Positions 34,601-64,000 of a stretch of DNA of 64,000 bases are shown here, piece after piece. The notes beneath the pieces were generated by a model. The model saw only the letters and a program-made list of their open reading frames with translations, made no database searches and was not told the DNA's origin. Position 1 is the stretch's first letter. The number at the start of each line of letters is the position of its first letter. The translations under genes and the position numbers were made by a program. The stretch lies in contig CM032660.1 of NCBI GenBank assembly GCA_019095985.1, positions 41,810,195-41,874,194 of the forward strand. The letters run 5' to 3'. This stretch comes from Streblospio benedicti. Taxonomy: Eukaryota; Annelida; Polychaeta; Spionida; Spionidae.

Positions 34601-37600
34601 CTGTTAATGGAAAACATTGTACAGAATGAATCTGTGGGTTGTCGGTGTGTGTGTGTGTGTGTGTGTGTGGGGGATCCTGTGGCTGTAGTTAGTGGGGGAA
34701 GTGGGGGATGTTCCCAATGGTCTCAATAGAGAGGTTCTTGATGGGCAGTTTATGAAAGTTTGGGGTCATAAGAAATGGTCTTATTATAGAGGTAGTGTGA
34801 ACAAAGTCGAGAGCACGTGTTTTTCTACAAGAGGTGGTCTCAAAACAGAGAGCGCAGCCTTCACGGCTGGTCTCCCCCAAACCGGTTGTCTGAATTGAGG
34901 TTTCCACCTTATATTATATTGTGGTGTAGACCGGTTGTGTGTGAGAGCCTTGTTGCTGTGTAAGGTATGTGGGTTTGGCCTCTCCCTCGGGGTGGGGGTG
35001 CATTGGGGTGGTGTCCTATAGCACCTTATCCTTCATCCTGGCAGGTACAGATTAGACATCCATTATGTGAAGTAGCCATTCGGTCTGGACCTTCAGATGA
35101 ATGTAATAACAGTTTGGAATATTCCCTTCTTAATATTGGTCCCCACCTAGTGCAGTCAATACCTGCTGAGTCAGAAGGTCTTAAGCCCTAATGGTCTTCA
35201 TGTACTGTTTGGTAGTGTAATGGTTTAATCCAATGTAAGTTTAATTATAAAATGTAACAACAAGGATTACAAGGTTGCACAACATAGAGGTTTTAGTCCA
35301 GTGCTACTTTAGTTACCTAAATATACTGCAATAATGTGTATCGTGCACTGGATGCCCTATCAGAACTAGTTTTGTGACAGTAGTGACAATAGAGAGGTGT
35401 TTTCAACTGAGAGGTGTTCTCACTACAGAGGTGGTGTCATCATACGTTGTCTGAATTGGAAAATCCATTTTATATATAATGTAGCTTTAATTATAAACGT
35501 AATTTTGATTCAAGATTGAGGATGAATAATAGCACATTTAAAATTATATATAATATCACATTATAAAACAATTGTCATCAGTTGAAAGTGTTTATCCAAC
35601 GATTTAATGTTAAATATTCATGGTTTTGAGGTCAATTGCATGTAATCAATGCCCGAACAAATGTTAAATATTCAACAATGCTCCCATTGATTCAGCAGCA
35701 AGGAGCGGAGGTAAGTATCACGGGATATAACATCATACCACGATTAACCTTCAAAAACAGATTTTATTAGATGGGAAAAATGCTCCACATTGGCCACGCC
35801 GAATGAGAAGTCATATTACCTTCTGCTGGTTTTGCACACATTATTAGCATTATCCGGTTTAACATTTATTTAAGCAATTTTAATCACTGGTTTTGCACAA
35901 CTAATAACAGTTTAAGGTTTATCACAGTTAAAAGCATCGTTTTTTTTACTACAAATTATTTCTGAACAATCAAAAGATTCGTTCAACTATGAAATTTCAC
36001 TACAGCGATACTAGTCTAAACAGTTCACGCTTGGCTGCATTAATATGCTCCATAATCCGGTTCAAATTTAACTATTAGTACTAGTAGTATGGGGGATTAA
36101 TATTGTCCTGGCTATTTTTCTAACTGTGTGTATGAAAATCTGTGTGGTGACGTAAATATAGTTGATTTTATTTTTTAATGGACGGCTTCAAACTGGCGGA
36201 CGCTTCAACTGTCAGAGGGCAAAATGCACAAATAAACAATTGTTTATTTTGGCTATCACCAATCAGAGAACAGTATTCAAGGGTCTGATGGATAGAGATA
36301 ATGCATAGTTCTTTTTTGTTTGTGTCAGGGTAAATTTTTATTAGAGTTAATCACCAGCAATTTGTTTATAGGTTAGACTAAACGTTCTATTAAAATAATG
36401 CCCTCATTAGTTAAATAATTCCCTGGAGCCGATGTGTCTGGAGTTTGTGGGTATACAATATTGATTTTAATTGTGCATGCAAATAGTAATAAGAATGTGA
36501 TTCATAATTGTCAAATATCAATATTTGGGTTATAATTAATTGGAAGAGTCCATTTGCATGAGGTATGATACCTTTATTTAAAAAAAACAATTAACATTTT
36601 AGTGATTTAGTACAATGCATCACTTATTAATACAGAGAGCAGTGAGTATTTTCAAACTATGAATTAAGTTCGATAATCACCTTGGATTTTGCATTCTGTG
36701 AAATAAGACCCTCCAGAATCTGACCGAGGGCCGCAGGTCTTATTTCACAGAATGCAAAATCCAAGGCGAATATCTAACACACAGAGGGAACTTGGGAGAT
36801 ATGCTTCAAGTGATCTAATAATTTACTTTGCCATTATCACATCATCATCGGTTTTCACGGCTTGAACACTCACACTGCCTTTACAAGTTTTTGTTCATAC
36901 CGTATATAGCCGTGTTATGTGATGATGTTATCACACACACAGAGGGATTTTCTTATTGTACTGACGACACAGCACAATGAAAGCAGCGGTCTCAGACGGT
37001 GCGTGATTTGACCTTTTGATTTATGTTTTTTTTATAAAGGTAAAGGTTTAAATATTGACTATTGGCACTGCAATTATCAATATTGAATTTCACCTTTTTG
37101 AGGTCACATGACAGTTTTAAACGGGATTCTGTAAAACATTGTGTTTATACATGTGTGAGGATACATGCAGTGCTCTCTGCATCTTTGCTTACTGTCACCA
37201 TCTTAAAACAGCATATAGGTACTGCAATGGCAGATCCAGGTTTTTGGCCCAGGGGGGTGGGGGGCGCACTTTAGGAATTTCATGGGTTTCATAAGCGCAA
37301 TCGATGGCGCTCGTGTAAAAAAAACTATGAAAATGAAGTATTTTAGTGGGAAATGTGTGTTTGTTGGGGGGCGCAGACACAGATTTCATACACATGTGCT
37401 AAGAATGGATTTCTGGGTGTTTCTGTCGTTTTATTTGTAATTTATTTATTTTGTATGACATATATAGTAGGAAAATAAAGAGTAGGGACTGTACACATAA
37501 GCCCATTGTTTACATCTGAATATTTTACAACTACGTTGCACGTAATGGCACTCTGGTGGCACTGGGCTATCCTTTGTCACAGTATCCATGTGGTCGTGTA

Positions 37601-39087
37601 GCGTTCCTGATGCAAGCTGCTCAATGCTTAGTGATATAGAGCTCACTTCAGTCATTTAATGGTATAAAATAAAGGCATAATGTGGGGTAGATTTTGTAAT
37701 AATTCGGCCTTCAGTATTACATTCAAACTTCTTTTGTTTTAATAATAGAGTGATAGAACAGGCAGTGGTTAGAATAATCAATCACAACCAGAAACGTTTC
37801 CTCACAAGATGAGTGCACCACGCGTAGATTGAATTTCCACAAACCTCTATTATCATTCTGGTTCATACAATATACTAATTATGGGATATCACAGCTTCAC
37901 TATAATATAGGATTTCCTTAACAAACATATTCAAGATTGGAGTTTTTTCAAAATCCACTATGTACTGCTTAATACTGCTTAATTTGTGATTGTTTCTTAA
38001 ACTTTTTAGTTAAGCTAGGATCAAAAGGATCAAAGGGCTGCTGTTGGTATGATGTGACAGAATGTTTGAAGTTGAACGTAAGCCAGTCTGTGTGTATCTG
38101 TCTGGAGAGCATCGTAGTGATGTGCTGGACACTGTTTGTGTGAATACAGTGAGTAGGTGATACCAGCCTCAGGGAATTAGGCCCCTAGGAAGCAAAATGG
38201 GATTGGTAAAGCCATTTAAAAGTTGTGGTCTATAATTATGGATTTTTATTTTTTTACAAATGATTGGTCAGGCCACGATTGAATTATCGCATTATTTCTT
38301 TTTCCCACATAAATTATTGGTCAGGCAATGGCCTTACCCCCTTAGCCCTTCCTGCAGGCTTGGGGAAGACAATGCTTTGTAACCGCCGTTATTTTGGTTA
38401 CACGTAGAGGTCGGGTTCGGACGGTGACTGTTAATCTGATTTAAGTCTATGACTGACTCTGGTTATCTCTAGGGCATCACTTGCAATTTAAAATCATATG
38501 GATGTATAGAATATATGTCCGATCACCCCATCATGGGATATTCACACTTCACTTAGTCTGTTCCCGTTGATTTGATACGTTCAATGAATGAAGTTAGTTT
38601 TGAGCATTTCAAACATGGTCTATTGATTACATAGTGTCAACAATATCAGTGGCCACAGGCAGGTCAAAAGGTTCAGTCCAAACATAATTAGAGAATTAAA
38701 GTAGAAGAATGTTAGTACTATATACAATCCGCACTTAAGTTAACTACTTATAACACATGGACTGTATCATGCAAACCAAAACGATCAGACATCACATTAC
38801 ACGTACACTATCATGGATTTCCCCTTTTTATGCATGATTACGTAGCTACGGGGCTGAAGGGTTGGGACCTGTGGATGATTTGAGTTTGCTGAAGAAGTTT
38901 AATTAAAAACCTACACATGGATGGGGTGCTTATATTATGGTTAACAGCTTGCTAAATTAACAATTGTGTGTGCAATGCGCATATGCACCATTACTGACTA
39001 CTACTATACATAGCAGTCAGCAGCATCCGTTGTCAAGATCATGAGTAAGATGCTGACGGTGACCACCTGAGCGCCAGGATACTGCAT
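28469..39087 (-). CDS. Unidentified, probably secreted protein; several exons, incomplete model
   Basis: I do not recognise this gene. Supported C-terminal exons: 34398-34286, 33682-33628 and 28623-28469 (TAG at 28,469-28,471). They join in phase (0, then 1) to give ...LPGVDVLPVGRGWDEAVGG..., then TRLSTRLQNYIEFFVNMKV, then SDTPITRLADHVSARRDAAA... and WVVDNFTSLLSEWQQQLSQD to the end. One NFT sequon supports a luminal or extracellular place. A candidate first exon (39087-39010) starts MQYPGAQVVTVSILLMILTT, a typical signal peptide, about 590 bp beyond the CARD gene's stop. At least one exon between 39.0 and 34.4 kb is missing from the model, because its phase 0 exit does not meet the phase 1 entry of the 34.3 kb exon. 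Confidence 0.5.
28680..28935. repeat. Dispersed 'aggtggtctc' repeat (family D)
   Basis: Two copies of atattggtctta.tacacagg followed by tggtctctattta.aggtg (28,752 and 28,892), with related words between. Similar text at 34,715-34,860, 35,385-35,440 and 60,925-61,080. Confidence 0.6.
29028..29172. mobile_element. MITE with inverted ends
   Basis: aaaacgcacctcttgattga at the left pairs with acacggaggtgcgtttta at the right. The arms continue through agaaatttttattgaac / gttcaataaaattttcg. Confidence 0.8.
29700..33340 (+). pseudogene. UQCC1-like: UQCC1-like multi-exon unit, probably a pseudogene
   Basis: UQCC1 helps assemble mitochondrial complex III. Exon-like pieces with good AG/GT borders: about 29,700-29,826, 30,266-30,376, 31,458-31,638, 31,749-31,829, 32,049-32,164 and 32,543-32,637, with AATAAA at 33,330. 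Two match UQCC1 by eye: YRRDSIQQLSEEFNAGIFAY then DE (human HFYAAILGYDE), and NVIRDDPMLGGTLWRTFFQR then ELMVHYVRKQ (human LAAALWRTFF, LLVEYVRKQ). The human junction GYDE|G falls exactly at my 31,829/32,049 junction. Frames do not join: exon 5 enters one base short, exon 6 likewise, and an in-frame TGA begins exon 4. Upstream exons show no UQCC1 similarity. A duplicated, intron-bearing pseudogene or a transcript derived from one; lies antisense inside the neighbour's last intron. Confidence 0.55.
33628..33682 (-). CDS. Unidentified gene, penultimate exon (55 bp)
   Basis: Acceptor TTTTTTGTGTTAG, donor AAGG|GTAGGT. Encodes TRLSTRLQNYIEFFVNMK plus one base. Too short for an ORF scan, but both phases fit the exons on either side. 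Confidence 0.55.
34286..34398 (-). CDS. Unidentified gene, internal exon
   Basis: GC-rich island. Acceptor TGTACCAG|GC, donor GGCT|GTGAGG. Encodes LTPPSLPGVDVLPVGRGWDE then AVGGLRTAEQRGHRSVA. Entered at phase 1, left at phase 0. Confidence 0.6.
34425..34535. repeat. gggtgattatgtgggtgg tandem repeat
   Basis: Four or five loose copies, ~27 bases upstream of the exon acceptor at 34,398. A (GT)n tract follows at 34,645-34,670. Confidence 0.8.
34700..35450. repeat. Family D repeat text and intron
   Basis: Scattered tggtctcaatagagagg-type words (34,715-34,860; 35,385-35,440). No exon recognised. Confidence 0.4.
35451..36675. other. Intronic/intergenic AT-rich stretch, nothing recognised
   Basis: No coding island or named repeat. 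Confidence 0.5.
36680..36770. repeat. Hairpin with 35-base arms
   Basis: ccttggattttgcattctgt / acagaatgcaaaatccaagg, spacer rich in ctcc. Probably a tiny MITE. Confidence 0.85.
37226..37395. mobile_element. MITE related to 28,140-28,305
   Basis: aatggcagatccagg at the left, then a ggggggcgcac tract, then a second ggggggcgcagac. The right end is degraded. Confidence 0.55.
37446..38985. other. Stretch with possible unplaced exons
   Basis: Between the candidate signal-peptide exon and the 34.3 kb exon. Minus-strand text near 37,540-37,640 (SIEQLASGTLHDHMDTVTKD, PPECHYVQ) ends at a phase 1 donor and near 38,350-38,430 there is TCNQNNGGYKALSSPSLQEG. Either could be the missing exon, but neither fits both phases. 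Confidence 0.2.
39010..39087 (-). CDS. Candidate signal-peptide exon
   Basis: ATG at 39,087 opens MQYPGAQVVTVSILLMILTT then DAADCY: a hydrophobic core and a small-residue cleavage region. Ends at TAT|GTATAG, phase 0. Assigned to the 28.5-34.4 kb gene only by strand and position. Confidence 0.35.
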
Positions 39088-39675
39088 TGTTCACCCAACC
39101 AAAAGGTGAGGTCATTAGGCCTACATTAGTTTGTTGATAAATGTCACTGTAGACTGGGGGCGGTTAGGCGCATCTCATATTTTCAAATACATCAACATGA
39201 ATTTAACTGTTGACTTTCCTCATCGTTATTCACATTAAAAAAAGAAAAAAATGCTAATATGTATAGTCTTTCTCATCCATGCAATACACGAAAAATCCTA
39301 AAGTTTTAAAATGCTTCATTCTCTATTTGAAACCTGGTTTCAAGGCAACAGCCTCCTTTTCAAGGATTAATTGTAGCTATTTGTAAATTAATGAAAATAG
39401 GTGCATTGCATGATTATCAAAGTAATCATTAAACGCTGTCAGCTTTACATGAACTTTGGGAGACAAATAATATTAAATGCAACTACTTCTAATTATATCT
39501 AAGAGTGTAATTATTAGAACTGCCAGACTTTTTACCAACCCTATTTGAACCATTGACCAGGTAAGAAAAATAAACATAGTTAAAAATGAGACACGAAGAT
39601 GTACACCAAATCTCACATATTACATATATAATGCAAGTAGATTTATGGTTATTCTCTTCATGTACATTTTAATAT

Positions 39676-60445
<20,770 letters not shown>

Positions 60446-60924
60446 CTGGTGATAAAAGAAACACTCATTTTAATCTGAATTTTACAACAAATCACTTCCA
60501 TTCTGTAAAACACGGTAATAATCCATGATCATGTAAAAGCAGCCTGAAGTTTGGTGGTTCATGTGTTATGTTTACTCAAGTGAATACATCAAATAGACTG
60601 ACAAATCCCTTTATTGCCGAAATTGCTTAACATTAGTCATCTGCGGTAGCTAGGAAAATATTAAAACACAAATTATAAAAGCTTGGTAGAAAAGATCAGT
60701 ATAGTAGGTGAATGTAATGGTGCCGGTTTTTTGCAGCCAGGCGGGAGGGCCGTTTATTTTTTATCACAGGGAAGGCAATAAAAATGTTCAGGAGGCTACC
60801 CTATACACAGGAGGGAGGGGACGAGAAACATTTTATTATTTTTATGGGGCCTAACTTACGTTCAATTATATCATACAAATCCGTGTGCTTTTAAGAGTTC
60901 TTTTGCTAAAAAGTTCAGTAGAAC

Positions 60925-61085
60925 CTCTGTATATTAAGACCACAGGAGGATCTCAAGTGGTCTCAACAAAAGAGGTGGTCGTCATATAAAGATTCATATA
61001 AATGGTCCATTTATGGATGCTCGGGGCTGATAACAAGGTCCTTATTATAGAGGTGATCTCTATATTCATGTTGTCTATATCGTAG
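60925..61085. repeat. Family D repeat
   Basis: gatctcaagtggtctcaaca then aagaggtggtcgtcata and tattatagaggtgatctcta. Confidence 0.55.
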
Positions 61086-63230
61086 GTTTTGCTGTAAGTG
61101 TGCTGGGATCATTGGTGACTTACATGTGAAGTGTTTACGTTCGCATACTCTTGATAGCAGGCGAGGGGCGTTATTACAGTGGCTTCAATGTGAACCTGTT
61201 GTTGGCGGATTGAATGTTTCAGTGTGACTAGACAAATGTTATCATATCTGACTATTTTGGTATGATCATTACAAGGACATTGCGTCCTTCACATTTTATC
61301 GATCATGTGGCTGTCTTGGGTTGTGGATGACTTGGTCAAGTATAGATATTCTTGTATATTATAAGACGTTCAGAAAACTAATGTGCAAGGGCTCTTAGAG
61401 CCATCTGCCTTTTTTGTAGGGTTTTGGATTTTTATTATAATCATACACATTCTTGTTGTTTTTTGCTTACAAAGTGAATGTTTTAGTTTTTAATCTTCTT
61501 CAAAATAGCCGTGAAAGTAGAAGAACACTCCGTTTTTACATCTTTGCAGCTACAGTATTATAAAATATACAAAGGAGCGTTCACAATTGACGTCAACCAC
61601 ATTTTGGCACTTTCTGACAAATGGTATATTCATTAATGTAATTCGTCAACTTCATGACCCCCCCCCCTTTTTTATCACCACTTTTTACCTTCATCCACAA
61701 CTCAACAGCCTTCTAGATGTCGCATTGTGATTTTGTGGATATACTTTTTAATTGCTGATATAATGTTTGAATTTGTTTTATTTTTATTCATTATGATACG
61801 TTTTATTACACTGAATCATTAAAAAGCACATGGTGTTTGAAATATGTCAGCAAATCACATAAGAAACAGTTGAGTTCTTCATTACTTTAAAATATTTTGC
61901 TACTTTGTTTTGAATGAAAATGAGAACCATTATGAGCCCCAAAGTTTCTTTCATGTCTGTGCTAACTAAGATGACCAAACAGGCTTAAATCACCGATTCA
62001 AGCTAGATTCCCTTTGATTTATATGATATCACAATGTTCTCACCCTGTTCTACAAATGTTGCCAGTGTTACTGGTCAAGTATAAATTTAGTCCTAAATTG
62101 GTAACTTTACTACAGAAGTTAAGATACAAATTTAGGTCAGTTCAATGTACAAAGTTGGTGTCAACTTGCCAACCCCCCAGGTTCCCACGTCATCCAGTCA
62201 ACTTTATCGGCAATGTTGGCCAAGGCAATTTTCGTCAACTTTTGATGACCCCCCAATTTGACAACTTTCGTCAACTTTCGCTGACCCCCTTCCCCCATTA
62301 AGGCATTAAGGCCGTACACGTAGTATCATGACAATCAAACCTTTTCCCGCACCTGTGTGGCGAATAAAGTGCTCGATCATTACTCACTGCCATTACGTAA
62401 CCCATGGCTCGAATCACACGTACCAAAATTTCCTGGGGTCGGGGATGACCCCCCCCCCCACCCCCACCCCCGGGGGGGGGCACTCCCCAAGTTTCATGAC
62501 GAATGCATCATTGCTTCTATGTGCACAGACCACACGCCCATCTCAGATCCCAGATGTCAGTTCCTTTTTCAAGCTTCTCTACATTGGCGAATAGTAAGCT
62601 AATATATGTCTGCACACTATGGTGTTACATGCATCAATACAAGCGACCTATGATCTTTTTGGTTGGAGGATGTGCATTAGCAGCAGCGGAGGTCTGTTGT
62701 ACCTATTCATGCCTGTCTGGCAGACATCGTATGGGCCTCGTGTTTCCGTAGATTATACAGAATGTTTTAATATTTGTATCATCATGCGCATATGCAATAT
62801 ATAATATGCCCATATAATACATTTGAAACAGACTGTAGTCAACAGTGTCGGCGCCGTATCTTCACGGGATTTAATGTAAACCACTTGAGCGGGAGTTATA
62901 AGATGGTGTCTGATTAGAAGAACGTGTCATTTGTACGTTGTAATAAAATCTATATGATTTAACGTTGGTATTTCAAAGAAACCCCAAACCAAGCCCCAAT
63001 TGCACGCACGAGCGGTACTTTTCAAGCACTGCAACAAATTGAAGACCTTGCTTCTACGATTAATCGGAATGTTCTTAAATACTTCATGTTAGTACTAATG
63101 ACATCTCTACCCATCTTTATTCACCCGACGCCATGGCGAACTCGTAAACGTACAAATCATGGTTAACAAAAAATTATCAAAGAGTATTTTAAAGTATTTT
63201 TTATAAATAAATAACTGTAACCAACCTTGC
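61086..63230. other. Upstream region of the CARD gene; repeats only
   Basis: Contains gtcaacttt..gtcaactttcg direct repeats (62,195-62,280) and a GC/C-rich block (62,440-62,490). No exon supported. Confidence 0.45.
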
Positions 63231-63233
63231 CAC

Positions 63234-63278
63234 GGATCCGCCGCCTCAAGCCTCCTGATCCATGCTGATTATCACGTG
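63234..63278 (-). CDS. Weak candidate upstream exon of the CARD gene
   Basis: TCAG|CATGGATCAG... to CAAG|GTTGGT reads WIRRLEAADPWQ and leaves phase 1, as the 60.4 kb exon requires. The acceptor tract is poor. It could instead be a non-coding 5' exon. Confidence 0.2.
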
Positions 63279-63894
63279 TAAAGTTGTAAAACGCGAAATT
63301 AATTTTATTTGTCACGATCTAAACATGAGAACACCATGCCACAATGTTCATTGTTATATTTTCGACTTAATTTGTTCATGCAAAGACCATAATAGTACAA
63401 GAATCCACAGTTAGAAAACTGAACAAACGTATATTACACTTTGTGTGTTAAAAGTATCCAGTAGTATTGACCACTGCAGCGTGTTTTGCATGTGATAATC
63501 CACGGGCCGCGTCTGTGCAAGTGACGACTGGCGAGCTTCATAAGTATACAGTGTTATCACTACTTACGTCAATGATACAAAATCAAAGTTAAGAATAACA
63601 ATTCATTGCTTTTGGATCTTTGAGAAGGAGGCGGATTTCTTTTTTTTCTTATCAGATGTTGACAAGAAAGCAATTGTCTTTAAAATTTGTTTGTGATAGA
63701 TCAAACCCCAGGAGCTGATCCAGATTCAATTGATAAATTTATCACTCTCAAAATGACTATGAAATATGATAGATATGTGACATACGAACCACTAAGCCAT
63801 AGTCTCTATAAACCTTTATATTTCAAGGATTTAGAATACATGCGCAGGTGCATATGAATATGGCTGGTGTTGATTTTGGTTATAGTGCTTATTG

Positions 63895-64000
63895 GCATGG
63901 ACCTTTTTGTGAGATGTACTTATTAGTGAGGTGTCCCTATTATTGAAATGCCCATGTTAGTGAGATGTTCCTATTAGTGAGTGTCCCTATCAGTGAGGTG
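63895..64000. repeat. Tandem repeat running off the window
   Basis: Four or five units of about 22-25 bp, type tattagtgaggtgtccc. Confidence 0.85.

Overview
The window looks like nuclear DNA of a marine invertebrate deuterostome, most likely a cephalochordate (amphioxus, Branchiostoma). The reasons are short phase-conserved exons separated by long AT-rich introns, many tRNA-derived SINEs and small inverted-repeat DNA transposons, and above all minisatellites that contain exon/intron borders. I recall arrays of that kind being described at the 5' ends of amphioxus introns (from memory, not checked). The taxon is an inference.

All three recognisable host genes read leftward (minus strand). (1) 20,131 to 8,352: a complete ten-exon gene for a Golgi galactose-3-O-sulfotransferase (GAL3ST family, about 498 aa). 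It is continuous except for one missing base in exon 8. At least four of its introns start with tandem copies of their own splice donor, and one intron also ends with copies of its own splice acceptor. (2) 39,087 to 28,469: exons of an unidentified, probably secreted protein: a candidate signal-peptide exon, then three phase-matched C-terminal exons. Its last intron contains a plus-strand multi-exon unit (29.7-33.3 kb) whose two best exons match the C-terminal part of UQCC1, probably a pseudogene. (3) 60,445 (5' end unresolved) to 39,676: a previously unfamiliar tandem-CARD, coiled-coil protein. A three-exon cassette (Ser/Pro-rich linker, CARD first half, CARD second half) has been duplicated in tandem with its introns. 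It is followed by a CC module and a charged Glu/Lys/Arg-rich tail.

Mobile DNA fills most of the rest. There is a frameshifted Harbinger transposase at the left edge with related terminal sequences at 0.6-2.4 kb. Two LINE fragments lie at 4.8-5.3 and 18.1-18.6 kb, and a decayed C2H2 zinc-finger fragment lies at 6.2-6.4 kb. At least eight copies of one tRNA-Ser/Leu-like SINE are present, one of them split by a GC-rich insertion. Other tRNA-headed SINEs and many palindromic MITEs are scattered throughout. I saw no CRISPR, no authentic tRNA or rRNA gene and no retrovirus-like element.

The strongest points for a second look are the repeated exon-edge minisatellites across one gene and the phase-symmetric CARD cassette duplication. 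Functions are inferred from residue patterns recognised by eye; no database search was possible.
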